Shown here: one piece after another, positions 50,301 to 60,686 of the stretch
Numbering within the stretch: the stretch's first letter is position 1
How the letters are laid out: every line of letters starts with the position of its first letter
Source: Nonomuraea typhae
Lineage (GTDB): Bacteria; Actinomycetota; Actinomycetes; Streptosporangiales; Streptosporangiaceae
Assembly: GCF_009760925.1 (NCBI RefSeq)
Contig: NZ_VRLV01000001.1
Span: forward strand, 992,001-1,056,000
Direction: 5' to 3'
DNA: 64,000 nucleotides
Program-made: the position numbers and the translations under genes
Notes under the pieces: generated by a model
Seen by the model: only the letters and a program-made list of their open reading frames with translations
Databases searched by the model: none
Told to the model about the DNA's origin: nothing

Positions 50301-53300
50301 CCGACCGGGTCGCCGCCGCCCTGGCCGCCCGCGGCGCGGGACCGGAGCGGGTCGTGGCCATGGCCCTGCCCCGGGGCACCGGGATGGTCGCCGGAGTGCT
50401 GGCCATCGCCAAGGCGGGCGCCGCCTACCTGCCGATCGACACCGCCTACCCGGGCGAGCGCATCGCCATGATGCTGGAGGACGCCGCGCCCGTGCTGGTG
50501 CTGGCGAGCAGGGAGACCGTGGCCGCGCTGCCCCCGGCGGCCGTGCCGTACCTGCTGCTGGACGAGCTCGGCGGCGGCCCGGCGGAGGAGCCCGGCGGCG
50601 GCGTGGCGCCGCTGCCGCGCAACCCCGCGTACGTGATCTTCACCTCGGGCTCCACCGGGCGTCCCAAGGGCGTCGTGCTGGAGCACGCGGGGGTGCGGCA
50701 GCTCGTGGCCACGGCCGTCGAGCGGTTCGGGGTCGGGCCGGGCAGCAGGGTGCTGCAGTTCGCCTCGATCAGCTTCGACGTGGCGTTCTGGGAGCTGACC
50801 ATGTCGTTGTGCACGGGCGCCACGCTGGTCGTGGTCCCCGCCGAGCGGCGGGTGGCCGGGCCCGAGCTGACCGGCTACGTCCGCCGCAACCGCATCACCC
50901 ACCTGGCGCTGCCGCCCGCGCTGCTGTCGGCGCTGCCGGAGGGGTGCGACCTGCCCGAGGGATCCACGCTGCTCGTCGGCACCGAGACCGTCACCCCGGA
51001 ACTCGTCCGCCGCTGGTCGGGGCGGCACCGCCTCTTCGACGCCTACGGGCCCACCGAGGCCATGGTCAACTCCACGCTCTGGGAGGCGCGGGGCGACCTG
51101 GACACCCTGACCAGCGTCCCGATCGGCCACCCCGACGTCGGCAAGCGCGTCTACATCCTGGACGCCGAGCTGCGGCCGGTGCCGCCGGGCGTCACCGGCG
51201 AGCTGTACGTCGCCGGGGCCGGGCTGGCCCGCGGCTATCTCGGCCGGCCGGGGCTGAGCGCGGAGCGGTTCGTGCCCGACCCGTTCGGCAAGCCGGGCGA
51301 GCGGATGTACCGCACGGGTGACCTGGCCCGCTGGCGGCACGACGGCGCGGTCGAGTTCGGCGGCCGGGCCGACGGGCAGATCAAGATCCGCGGGTTCCGG
51401 ATCGAGCCCGGCGAGGTGGAGTCGGCGCTGCTGTCCTGCCCCGGGGTGCGCGAGGCCGCCGTGGTGGCCTGCGAGTACGCGCCCGGTGACACGCGGCTGG
51501 TCGCCTACGTCACCGGCGCGCAGAGCGACCCCGCCGTGCTGCGCGGCCATGTCGCCGACCGGCTGCCCGCGCACATGGTCCCGGCCGCCTACGTGGCGCT
51601 GGCCGCCCTGCCGCTGATGGTCAACGGCAAGGTGGACCGCAAGGCGCTGCCCGCGCCGTCCGGCGGGGCCGCGGTGAGCTCGCGCGCGCCGCGGACCGCC
51701 GCCGAGCGCGCCCTGTGCGAGATCTTCGCCGACCTGCTCGGGGTCGCCCGCGTGGGCATCGACGACGACTTCTTCGCGCTCGGCGGGCACTCCCTGCTGG
51801 CGGTACGGCTGGCCGCCCGGATCCGGGCCCGGCTGGGGGCAGAGGTGCCGTTGGGCACCCTGTTCGCCGCCTCCACCGCGGCCGGGCTGGCGGCCGCCCT
51901 CCAGCGGCTCGGCGGGGCGCCCGCGCGATCGCGGCCGGCGCCGGTGGAGCGGCCCGACCGGGTGCCGCTGTCGGCGGCGCAGCGGCGGCTGTGGTTCCTG
52001 AGCCGGCTCGAGGAGGACTCCGCCTACCACGTGCCGCTCCGGGTTCGGCTGCCGGTGGCCTCCGCCGCCCTGGCCGCCCTGGCCGACGTTCTCGCCCGGC
52101 ACGAGGTGCTGCGCACGGTCGTCCGGGACGCGGACGGCGAGCCGTACCAGGTGGTCCTTCCCCCGGCCGAGGCGCTGGCCCTGGTCGGCCGGGACCCGGT
52201 GCGGCCCTTCGACCTGGCCGCCGAACCGCCCGTGCGCGCCTGGGCGGCGGACGGCGAGCTGCGGCTCGTGCTGCACCACATCGCGGTGGACGAGTGGTCG
52301 ATGGGGCCGCTGCTGCGGGATCTGGCCACCGCCTACGCCGCCCGGGCCGCCGGGGCGGAGCCGGAGTTCGCGCCGTTGCCGCTGCAGTACGCCGACTACG
52401 CGCTCTGGGAGGCCGGTCAGGACGCCGACCTGGGGTTCTGGACGCGGGCGCTGGCCGGGCTGCCGCTCGAGATCCCGCTGCCCGGCGGGGAGTCCGAGGG
52501 CGGGGTCGTCGCGTTCCGGGCCGATCCGGGCGGGTTGCAGGAGCTGGCGCGGCGCTCGGGGTCGACGATGTTCATGGTGGTGCATGCGGCGGTGGCGGCG
52601 TTGCTGTCGCGGTTGGGGGCGGGGACGGATGTTCCGCTGGGGACGCCGGTGGCGGGGCGTTCGGATGAGGCGTTGGCCGATTTGGTGGGATTTTTCGTGA
52701 ATACGGTGGTGTTGCGGGCCGACACCTCCGGGGATCCGGCGTTCCTGGAGCTGCTGGAGCGGGTCCGGGCCGCCGACCTGGCCGCCTTCGACCACGCCGA
52801 CGTGCCCTTCGACCAGGTCGTCGAGGCGGTCAACCCGGAGCGCGCCCCCGGCCGGCACCCCCTGTTCCAGACCATGATCGCCTACCAGCGGGCCGAAGAC
52901 CTGCCGCTCGAGGTGACCGAGCCGGACGACCTCGCCCAGCCGGGCAAGTTCGACCTGGCCTTCGCCTTCACCGAGACCGGCGACGCCCTCGAGGTGGAGA
53001 TCGAGTACCGGGACGGCCTGCCCGGCGATCTCCTCGCCCAAGGGCTGGCCGCGCTGCTGGACCAGGTGGCCGCCGACCCCGGGCTGCGCCTGGGCGAGCT
53101 GGACCTGCCCGCGCCCGGCGCCGGACCGGCGCCTCGCAGGGCCGCCCGGCGGGTGGCCGCCGCGCTGCGCCGGGCGCCCCGCGGAGCGACGGAGGAGCGC
53201 GTGGTGGAGATCTTCGCCGCCGTGCTCGGCGTGCCGGAGGCCGGCGCGCTGGACGACTTCTTCCACCTCGGCGGGCACTCGCTGCTGGCCGTACGGCTGG

Positions 53301-55741
53301 CCGGGCGGATCAGCGCCGAGTTCGGCGTGCCCGCGACCGTCAGGACCGTCTTCGAGGCGCCGACCGTCGCCGGGCTGGCCCGGCACGTCCTGGCGGGCTC
53401 GCCCGGCGGCGAACGGCCGCCGCTGACGCCCGCCGTACGGCCCGAGACGGTGCCGTTGTCGGCGGCGCAGCGGCGGCTGTGGTTCCTGCAGTCGCTGGAG
53501 GGCCCCTCGGCCACCTACAACGTGCCGTTCGCGGTACGGCTGCGCGGCCACCTGGACCGCGGGGCGCTGCGCGCGGCGCTGGGCGACGTGGTCACCCGGC
53601 ACGAGGCCCTGCGCACGCTCATCGGGGAGCGCGACGGCGAGCCGTACCAGGTGATCCTCCCCGCAGGGGAGGCGGTGCGGCGGCTGAACCTCCTCGAGGG
53701 GCCGGGTGAGCCGGAGCTGCCCTTCGATCTGAGCGCCGAGCTGCCGATCCGGGCCTGGGCGTCGGACGGCGAGCTCATGCTGGTGCTGCACCACATCGCC
53801 AGCGACGAGTGGTCGGCCGGGCCGCTGTGGGCGGACCTGTCGCTGGCCTACGCGGCCCGGGTGGACGGGCGGGCGCCGGAGTTCGCGCCGCTGCCCGTGC
53901 AGTACGCCGACTACGCGCTGTGGCAGCAGGGGCGGCCCGGCGACCTCGGCCATTGGCGGGAGGCGCTGGCCGGGCTGCCGGAGTGCCTGCCGTTGCCGCA
54001 CGACCTGCCGCGTCCGGCCGTGGCCGGCACCGGCGGCGACTCGGCGGGCTTCCAGCTCGGCGCGGAGGTCCTCGACGGGCTGACCGGGCTGGCGCGGCGC
54101 TCGGGGTCGACGATGTTCATGGTGGTGCATGCGGCGGTGGCGGCGTTGCTGTCCCGGTTGGGGGCGGGGACGGACATCGCGCTGGGGACGCCGGTGGCGG
54201 GGCGTTCGGATGAGGCGTTGGCTGATTTGGTGGGATTTTTCGTGAATACGGTGGTGTTGCGGGCCGACACCGCCGGGGATCCGGCGTTCCTGGAGCTGCT
54301 GGAGCGGGTCCGGGCCGCCGACCTGGCCGCCTTCGACCACGCCGACGTCCCCTTCGACGAGGTCGTCCGCGCGACGGCCCCGGCCCGCAGCCTCGCCTGG
54401 CACCCGCTGTTCCAGGTCATGATCGCCTACCACCCGGCCCAGCCGCCGCTGGAACCGCTGCCCGGCCTCGACGTCACCCCCGTCGAGGCGGGCACCGGCA
54501 CGGCCAAGTTCGACCTGGCCATCGCCCTGGCGGAGGACGGCGGCGGCGTCATCGAGTACCGGACGGACCTGTTCACCCGGCCACGGGCCGAAGCGCTGGC
54601 CGGCGCCCTGGCCGCGCTCCTGGAGCAGGTGGCGGCCGACCCGGAGGCCAGGCTGTCGGACCTCGTGCCCGGCGCCAGGGAATTGCTCCCCGCCAAGACC
54701 GCCGCTTCCCTCCCCGGCGCGCCCGCGGACGTGGCCGCCGACCCGGCGGTGACGGAGCGGATGGCCGGGCTGTTCGCCGAGGTGCTCGGAGGGCCCGCCC
54801 CCGGCCCGCGGGAGAACTTCTTCGAGCTGGGCGGCCACTCGCTGCTGGCCGCCAAACTGGTCGGCCGGGTCCGCGCCGAGTTCGGGGCGCCGGTCACGAT
54901 CAGGACGCTGTTCGAGGCGCCCACCCCGGCCGGGCTGGCGGGGCGGCTGGCCGTACCCCAGGAGGACCGCGGCGCGCTCGAGGTGATCCTGCCCATCAGG
55001 ACGGGCGGGGACCGGGCGCCGCTGTTCTGCGTGCATCCGCTGTTCGGGCTGGCCTGGTGCTTCATCGGCCTGGCCGGGCTCGTGGACGGCCCCGTCTACG
55101 GGGTCCAGGCCCGCGGGCTGGCCGGGCCGTACCCGCTGCCCGCGACGCTGGAGGCGATGGCCGCCGACTACGTGGAGCAGATCCGCACGGTCCAGCCCGA
55201 GGGTCCCTACCGGCTGCTCGGCTGGTCGTTCGGCGGGGTGGTCGCCCACGCCATGGCCGCCGCGCTGACCGGGGCGGGGGAGCGGGTGGAACTGCTGGCC
55301 ATGCTCGACTCCTACCCCCTGCACCCCGGCGAGGAGCCGGAGAGCGGCGACGACGAGCAGGACGCGCTGCGCTTCCTGCTGCGCCTGTCCGGCCACCCCG
55401 AGCCCACCGGCCCGGTGGAGCGCGCACATGTGGTCGCCGCGCTGAAGGAGCGGGGCGGCGTCCTGGCCGAGCTGGACGAGCCCACGGTCGGCGCCATGAT
55501 CGACGCCGCGGTGAACGCCGAGGACCTCATCCGTCCCGGCGCGCACCCCGTCTTCGACGGCGACCTGCTGTTCTTCACCGCGACCGCCGGCAAGGCCGGG
55601 ACCACGCTGGACTCCGGGCGCTGGCGGCCGTTCGTGACCGGGGCCATCGACGATCACCCGATCGACTGCGAGCATTATGAGCTGGCCGACCCCGTTCCGC
55701 TGGCCCGCATCGCCGACATCCTGAAGGAGAAGCTGTCATGA
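44336..55741 (+). CDS. Five-module NRPS C-A-T-C-T-C-A-T-C-T-C-T-TE with three modules lacking A domains
   Basis: This 3801-residue synthetase starts at a TTG overlapping the upstream stop, eight bases after GAGGAG. Domains (approximate residues): C1 5-400 ([19 protein letters not shown]-donor type), A1 435-912, T1 LGGHS 955; C2 1010-1417 (HHIAGDE), T2 1465; C3 1520-1942, A2 1952-2441, T3 2482; C4 2538-2925, T4 2979; C5 3035-3445, T5 3498; thioesterase 3550-3801 (GWSFGG near 3629). C2-C5 begin LSxAQRRLWF, the L-donor type. A1 code reads DADDLVLVDK (not assigned, distantly like Glu/Gln codes). A2 reads DVWALVAVNK, which may be a hydroxyornithine code. Modules 2, 4 and 5 have no A domain. Confidence 0.94.
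48046..48215 (+). repeat. C-domain repeat, copy 1 (of 4)
   Basis: A segment of C2 running from the GTTCATGGTGGTGCA region through AATACGGTGGTGTTGCGGGC recurs almost unchanged at DNA level in C3, C4 and C5. It uses TTG, GAT, TTT and AAT codons that neighbouring sequence avoids. It encodes [20 protein letters not shown] and [14 protein letters not shown]. Confidence 0.85.
49573..49738 (+). repeat. C-domain repeat, copy 2 (of 4)
   Basis: This copy lies in C3. The core GATTTGGTGGGATTTTTCGT and the following NTVVLRAD codons match copy 1 apart from single-base changes. Confidence 0.85.
52570..52735 (+). repeat. C-domain repeat, copy 3 (of 4)
   Basis: This copy lies in C4. It differs from copy 2 mainly in GATGTTCCG for GACATCGCG, and otherwise keeps the same unusual codons. 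Confidence 0.85.
54114..54279 (+). repeat. C-domain repeat, copy 4 (of 4)
   Basis: This copy lies in C5 and is nearly base-identical to copy 2, with GCTGATTTG and ACCGCC as visible changes. Confidence 0.85.
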
Positions 55742-55947
55742 CCAACCCCTTCGAGGACGCCGACGGCGTCTACCTGATCCTCGTCAACGACGAGAACCAG
55801 CACTCCCTGTGGCCGCAGCGCCTGCCCGTGCCCGCCGGCTGGACCCAGGCGTACGGCCCGGCCTCCCGCACGGCCTGCCTGGAGTACGTCGAGGCGAACT
55901 GGACCGACATGCGCCCGGCCAGCCTCATCCGCGCCATGGGCGGCTGA
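55738..55947 (+). CDS. mbtH: MbtH-like NRPS partner protein
   Basis: This 69-residue protein shows all family marks: [29 protein letters not shown] and [20 protein letters not shown]. MbtH proteins bind adenylation domains and help them fold and work. The ATG overlaps the NRPS stop, so it is made with the synthetase and should serve its A domains and that of the serine module. Confidence 0.97.
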   Translation: MTNPFEDADGVYLILVNDENQHSLWPQRLPVPAGWTQAYGPASRTACLEYVEANWTDMRPASLIRAMGG

Positions 55948-55959
55948 CCGCGGGCCGTA

Positions 55960-55989
55960 CTCCCGGCCCGCGCCCGGACGGGCCGGGAG
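55960..55989 (+). terminator. Hairpin terminator at end of siderophore biosynthetic operon
   Basis: CTCCCGGCCCG and CGGGCCGGGAG form a perfect 11-bp stem with an eight-base loop, 12 bases after the mbtH stop. It may also serve the convergent exporter gene. Confidence 0.85.
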
Positions 55990-56092
55990 ACCGCAACGCG
56001 CAGGCCCGCGCTCCCCACGGGCTGCTTCCACGGGCCTCTTCCACGGACCTGGTGACGGTCCTTCTGGAGGCACGGGCACGATGCCCCGAGGG

Positions 56093-57343
56093 TCAGGAGG
56101 TGGCGGCCGGGTCCGTGATCGGGCGGGCGCGGCGCAGGGCGGGGACCGCCAGGGCGAGGCCGGCGACCCCGGCCACGCAGGCCAGCCCACCGGCCACCGC
56201 GGCGCCCCCGGGCCCCGCCACTCTGGCCAGCCCGCCCGCGACCACGTTGCCCAGCGCGGGGCCCACGGTCGCCTCGGTGAGCCAGAGGCTCGACACCCGC
56301 CCGAGCAGGTGGTCGGGCGTGCGCGACTGGATGACCGCCCCGGCCACCACCTCGGAGATCACCTGCCCGACCCCGGACAACGCCAGGAACGCCAGCATGG
56401 CCGGCAGCCACGCGCTGGCCCCGAACCCGGCGATCGCCACCCCCCACAGCCCGATGGCGGCGAGCAGGACCACGCCAGGCCGCCGTACCCGCCCGGTCCA
56501 CCCGCTGGCCAGCGCGGCCAGCAGCGCCCCCGCGGCGGGCGCGCTGTAGAGGAGCCCGAGGGCGGCCGGGTCCCCGCCCAGCCGCTCGGCCGCGAACGCG
56601 GGGAACAGCGCGTACGGCGTGGCGAACAGCGTCCCGCTGAGATCGAGCAGGATCACCCCGGCGATGACCCGATCGCGCCTGGCGAACCGCACCCCTTCGG
56701 CGATCGAGCGTAGCGGATGGCTCCGGGCGGCCGGGCCGTCGGGCCGCAGCGGGCGCAGCAGCAGGAGCAGCAGCGTCGTCACGAGCGTGGTGGCGCAGGT
56801 GATCGCGTAGCAGGCCCCGAACCCGGGCCCGGCCAGGAGCAGCCCGCCGAGCGAGGGCCCCGCGATGGTGCCGACCTGGGTGGTGATGGAGGTCAGCGCC
56901 TCGGCGGCGGTCAGCTTGCCGCGGCCGACGAGCGCGGGCACGGCCGCCATGAGCGCGGTCTCGCTGATCCCGTCGGCCAGCCCGATGAGCCCGGCACACG
57001 CGTAGATGGCCCACAGGGCGGGCGACGGCGTGAAGGCGTTGACGGCCAGCAGGGCGAACCCGGCCCCGGCCAGGGCCCGCGAGCCCACGATGAGCAGCCG
57101 CCGGTCGATCCGGTCGGCCAGGACGCCGCCGCCCAGCGTCCCCGCCAGCAGGGGCCCGCCGAGGGCCAGGCTGACGAGGCTGACGTGGAAGGACGACCCG
57201 GTCATCGTGTACACCTGCACGGCCAGCGCCACCCCGGTGACGCCGATGCCGAGCAGGGAGACCACCCGGGCGGCGAAGACGTAGCGGAAGTCCCGGCTGT
57301 CACGTAACGGCGTGAGGTCGATGGCGAGCTGCCCTAGGCGCAC
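56093..57343 (-). CDS. MFS exporter, EntS-like siderophore efflux
   Basis: This 416-residue protein has 12 predicted TM segments and the MFS loop GGGVLADRIDRRLLIVGSR between TM2 and TM3. RDSRDFRYVFAARVVSLLGI at the start and the repeated SVGPSLGG-like TIAGPSLGGLLLAG are typical of the EntS/MFS_3 group that exports enterobactin-type siderophores. It sits between the synthetase operon and the binding-protein gene and shares an iron box with the latter, so it likely secretes the finished hydroxamate. The GTG at 57343 has GGGGAG upstream. Confidence 0.88.
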   Translation of the reverse strand: MRLGQLAIDLTPLRDSRDFRYVFAARVVSLLGIGVTGVALAVQVYTMTGSSFHVSLVSLALGGPLLAGTLGGGVLADRIDRRLLIVGSRALAGAGFALLAVNAFTPSPALWAIYACAGLIGLADGISETALMAAVPALVGRGKLTAAEALTSITTQVGTIAGPSLGGLLLAGPGFGACYAITCATTLVTTLLLLLLRPLRPDGPAARSHPLRSIAEGVRFARRDRVIAGVILLDLSGTLFATPYALFPAFAAERLGGDPAALGLLYSAPAAGALLAALASGWTGRVRRPGVVLLAAIGLWGVAIAGFGASAWLPAMLAFLALSGVGQVISEVVAGAVIQSRTPDHLLGRVSSLWLTEATVGPALGNVVAGGLARVAGPGGAAVAGGLACVAGVAGLALAVPALRRARPITDPAATS

Positions 57344-57385
57344 GAGTCTCCCCAGATCGTCAAGATGAGGCTAGATTACCGTAAA

Positions 57386-57404
57386 AAAGGTTAGCCTTAC
57401 CTAA
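57386..57404. promoter_or_regulatory. Iron box between exporter and binding-protein genes
   Basis: AAAGGTTAGCCTTACCTAA matches the TTAGGTTAGGCTAACCTAA consensus at about 15 of 19 positions. Divergent starts at 57343 and 57423 flank it, so one site can control export and uptake. Confidence 0.85.
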
Positions 57405-57422
57405 CTGACAAAGGGGCTCTTC

Positions 57423-58454
57423 ATGGCATCCGGCATCACTCGCCGTCAGGCGCTCAGAGGCGGATCGTTCCTCGCGCTCGGCGCTCTGGCCGCAGCGTGC
57501 GGCACGGCAGGCCCCGGCGGCCCGGCCGCCGCCCCGGCCACGTCGCCGGCGGGTACGGCCGGCACTCCCGCCGGCCCCTGGACCTTCACCGACGACCGGG
57601 GCAAGCAGGTGACGGCCCCGAAGCCGCCCCGGCGCATCGTCGCCTACGTCGGCGCCGCGGCGGCGCTGCAGGACTTCGGCGTGCCGCCGGTCGGCCTGTT
57701 CGGCTCCACCACGCTGAAGGACGGCTCCAAAGACCCGCTGGCCGGCGACGTGGACCTGGCCAAGGCCACCTCGATCGGCACCGGGTACGGCGAGTTCAAC
57801 GTCGAGAAGTACGCCTCGCTCCAGCCGGAGCTCCTGGTCACCACCAAGTTCAACGACCTGGTCTGGTACGTGCCGGAGAAGCAGATGGGCGACATCGAGG
57901 CGCTGGCGCCGCTGGTCGCGATCGAGACCGTCAAGGACACCGACCTCAAGAAGGTGCTGGCCCGCTTCGAGGCGCTGGCCGTCTCCCTGGGCGCCGACGT
58001 CTCCGCGCCCGCCGTCGCGCAGGCCAAGGCGGCCTTCGACGCGGCCTCGGCCAAGGTGGCGCAGACGGCGAAGAAGGGCCTCAAGGTCCTGGCCGTGGCG
58101 GGCGGCCCCGACCAGTTCTGGGTGGCCAGGGCCGGCGCCGGCGGCTACACCGACCTCACGTACCTGGCCTCGCTCGGCCTCGGCCTGGAGAAGGGGGCCG
58201 GCGACGACCCGCTGTACGAGACGCTGAGCTGGGAACAGGCCGGCAAGTACAAGGCGGACGTGATCCTCTACGACGCCCGCAGCCAGTGGCTGACGCTGGC
58301 GGACATGAAGAAGAAGGCCACCTTCGCCGAGATGCCCGCGGTGAAGGCGGGCCAGGTGATCCCCTGGGCCGTGGAGACCCCCTACAGCTACCAGCGGCAG
58401 GCAGCCTGGCTGGACAAGCTCGACGGGCAGCTGTCCGGCTTCAAGCCGCTGTGA
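57423..58454 (+). CDS. Iron-siderophore-binding lipoprotein of ABC importer
   Basis: This 343-residue lipoprotein has a twin-arginine-like start (TRRQALRGG), lipobox LAAAC (Cys26), a Pro/Ala/Gly linker to about residue 55 and a class III binding domain (PPRRIVAYVGAAAALQDFGV; EKYASLQPELLVTTKFNDLV; FWVARAGAGGYTDLTYLASL). It follows an iron box and faces two FecCD permease genes convergently, so it should bind the ferric hydroxamate made by this locus. Its end overlaps the second permease gene by 14 bases. Confidence 0.9.
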   Translation: MASGITRRQALRGGSFLALGALAAACGTAGPGGPAAAPATSPAGTAGTPAGPWTFTDDRGKQVTAPKPPRRIVAYVGAAAALQDFGVPPVGLFGSTTLKDGSKDPLAGDVDLAKATSIGTGYGEFNVEKYASLQPELLVTTKFNDLVWYVPEKQMGDIEALAPLVAIETVKDTDLKKVLARFEALAVSLGADVSAPAVAQAKAAFDAASAKVAQTAKKGLKVLAVAGGPDQFWVARAGAGGYTDLTYLASLGLGLEKGAGDDPLYETLSWEQAGKYKADVILYDARSQWLTLADMKKKATFAEMPAVKAGQVIPWAVETPYSYQRQAAWLDKLDGQLSGFKPL

Positions 58455-59511
58455 CCCGCTTGCGGCCCAGCATCCACAGCAGGTAGCCGCCGCCGATCGC
58501 GCCCGTGACGACCCCGGTGGGCAGCTGGGCCACGCCGAACAGCCGCTGGGCCGCCAGGTCGCTGACCGCCATCAGCAGGGCCCCCATCGCCGCGCTGGCC
58601 CACACCGGCGGCCCCGCCGCCCCGGTGAGCCGGCGGGCCAGCTGCGGCGCGGTCAGCGCCACGAACAGGATCGGCCCGGCCGTCGCGATGGCCACGCAGG
58701 TCAGCCCCACCCCGCAGACGAGCGCCACCAGCCGGGTCCGCTCCACGCGCACCCCCAGCCCGGTGGCGACCTCGTCGCCCATCTCCAGCAGCCGCAGCCG
58801 GGAGGCCAGCGCGGCCAGTACCGGCAGCACGACCGCGCAGGCCGCCCAGATCGCCGCCACGTGCGCCCACCGGCTCCCGGCCACGCTGCCGACCAGCCAG
58901 GTCGCCGCCTGGTTGGCCGCCCACAGGTTGGCCCGTGTGATGAGGTAGGCGTTGACCGCCCCCAGCATCGCCGCCACGCACACCCCGACCAGCACGAACC
59001 TGGCCCCGCGCAGCCCGCCGCGGAAGGCCAGCAGATAGATCGCCACCAGCGCGAGCGCGCCCCCGGCCATCGCCGACCCGGACACCGCCCACGACCCGCC
59101 GCCCAGGACCAGAATCCCGATCAGCGCCCCGGTGGCCGCCCCCCGGTCCAGCCCGATGATGTCGGGGCTGCCGAGCGCGTTGCGGGTCACCGTCTGCAGG
59201 ACCGCCCCGCCCACGGCCAGCGCCGCCCCGACCCCGAGCGCGGTCAGCAGGCGGGGCAGCCGCAACCGCATGATCACGAACTGCCCGGCGGCGCCGCCCT
59301 CGCCGGTCAGCGTCCGCACCACCTCGGCGGGCGACAGCGGATAGTCGCCGCTCCCGAGGCTGACCACCCCCACGGCCAGCGCCGCCACCACCAGCAGGCA
59401 GGTGACCACGGCCGCCCGCACGGAAAGCGGATACGACCACCCGTACGCCCTGAGGGTGAGCCGCCGGCGCGCGCCGGGGTGCCACGCCTTGGCCGTCGCA
59501 CGCCCGCTCAC
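58441..59511 (-). CDS. FecD-like ferric-siderophore permease
   Basis: This 356-residue permease has the FecCD patterns RLPRLLTALGVGAALAVGGA, LQTVTRNALGSPDIIGLDRG, the coupling loop EVATGLGVRVERTRLVALV and AGPILFVALTAPQLARRLTG. In most actinobacterial siderophore loci it pairs with a FecC-like partner, here the gene immediately upstream, whose stop overlaps this GTG. No ATPase gene follows. Confidence 0.92.
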   Translation of the reverse strand: MSGRATAKAWHPGARRRLTLRAYGWSYPLSVRAAVVTCLLVVAALAVGVVSLGSGDYPLSPAEVVRTLTGEGGAAGQFVIMRLRLPRLLTALGVGAALAVGGAVLQTVTRNALGSPDIIGLDRGAATGALIGILVLGGGSWAVSGSAMAGGALALVAIYLLAFRGGLRGARFVLVGVCVAAMLGAVNAYLITRANLWAANQAATWLVGSVAGSRWAHVAAIWAACAVVLPVLAALASRLRLLEMGDEVATGLGVRVERTRLVALVCGVGLTCVAIATAGPILFVALTAPQLARRLTGAAGPPVWASAAMGALLMAVSDLAAQRLFGVAQLPTGVVTGAIGGGYLLWMLGRKRVTAA

Positions 59512-60680
59512 AGCTCGCCCACCTTCCTCCGGCCGCGCAGGAGCGCGATCAGCACCGGTGCGCCGGCGAAGGCCGTGATGATGCCGACCTCCAGCTCCGC
59601 CGGCCGTACCAGAAGCCGCCCGAGCACGTCGCAGGCCAGCAGCAGGGTGGGCGCCAGCAGCATCGAGTACGGCAGCAGCCACCGCTGGTCGGCCCCGATC
59701 AGGGCGCGCACGATGTGGGGTACGGCCAGCCCGAGGAAGAAGACCGGCCCCACGGCCGCGGTGGCGGCCCCGCACAGGAGGGTCACGGCGGCCACGGCCA
59801 GGAGGCGCGCCCGGCCGACGTCGACCCCGAGCGACCTGGCGGTGTCCTCGCCCAGCGCCAGCGCGTTGAGGGAGGGCCCGAGCCTGAGGGCGAAGAGCGC
59901 CCCGGCCGCCAGGAAGACCCAGATCTGGCTCAGGGTGGCCGCGTCCACCGCGGCCAGGGAGCCGACCGACCAGAAGCGGTAGCGGTGCAGGGTGTCGGAG
60001 TCCAGCAGCAGCACCGCCCAGACGATCGACAGCAGCGCGGCGTCGGCCGCCGTGCCCACCAGGGCCAGCCGGATCGGGGTGGCTCCGCCGTACCCTCGCG
60101 AGCCCAGCGTGTACACCAGCACGGTGGCCCCGGCGGCGCCCGCGAACGCGAACCAGACCGAGCCGCGCAGGTCCGTCAGGCCGAAGAAGGCGAAGGCCAG
60201 CGCCACCCCGGTGGCGGCGCCCGCGTTGACGCCGAGGATGCCGGGGTCGGCGAGGGGATTGCGGGTCAGCGACTGCATGATCGCACCCGCCAGCCCGAGG
60301 GCGGCGCCGACGCCGAGCCCGACGAGCGTGCGCGGGATGCGCAGGTCCCAGATGGCCGTGACGCCTTCCGCGCCCTCGCGGCGCAGGAGCGCGTCGGCGA
60401 GGGCGGACGGGGAGAACTCGGCCGAGCCCAGGGCCACGCTCAGGGCGCACATGAGCAGGAGCGCGAGCACGGCCAGGGTGAGGTTGCGGACGTGGCGGGC
60501 CCGGCCCCTGGGCCTCTGAGGTGGGCCGCCCTCACGGGCGTGCGCAGTGGCGTCCAGACGGGCGTCCGGACGGGCGTCCGCATGGGCGTCCGCAGGGGTG
60601 TCCGGACGGGCGTCCGCATGGGTGTCCGCAGGGGCGTCCAAAGGGGCGGCACGGCCGTCGGGGGCCGTCGGGGAGGTCAC
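59508..60680 (-). CDS. FecC-like ferric-siderophore permease with Ala/Asp-rich N-terminal extension
   Basis: This 390-residue permease has a 60-residue hydrophilic N-terminal tail before the first TM helix; most FecC proteins begin near it. The tail is made of HADARPD-type repeats from a 12-bp DNA repeat. The rest is normal: RIPRTLVGLGVGAALGLAGA, QSLTRNPLADPGILGVNAGA, RSLGVDVGRARLL and VGPVFFLGLAVPHIVRALIG. The GTG at 60680 lies just seven bases from an iron box. A start inside the tail is possible, as no strong ribosome site was seen. Confidence 0.88.
   Translation of the reverse strand: MTSPTAPDGRAAPLDAPADTHADARPDTPADAHADARPDARLDATAHAREGGPPQRPRGRARHVRNLTLAVLALLLMCALSVALGSAEFSPSALADALLRREGAEGVTAIWDLRIPRTLVGLGVGAALGLAGAIMQSLTRNPLADPGILGVNAGAATGVALAFAFFGLTDLRGSVWFAFAGAAGATVLVYTLGSRGYGGATPIRLALVGTAADAALLSIVWAVLLLDSDTLHRYRFWSVGSLAAVDAATLSQIWVFLAAGALFALRLGPSLNALALGEDTARSLGVDVGRARLLAVAAVTLLCGAATAAVGPVFFLGLAVPHIVRALIGADQRWLLPYSMLLAPTLLLACDVLGRLLVRPAELEVGIITAFAGAPVLIALLRGRRKVGEL
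60549..60648. repeat. 12-bp tandem repeat in FecC-like gene
   Basis: The unit GCGTCCGNANGG, with GTGTCC variants, repeats about eight times on the plus strand. On the coding strand it gives four-residue steps (Asp-Ala-x-x), so length changes keep frame. Confidence 0.85.
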
Positions 60681-60686
60681 GGGGTC

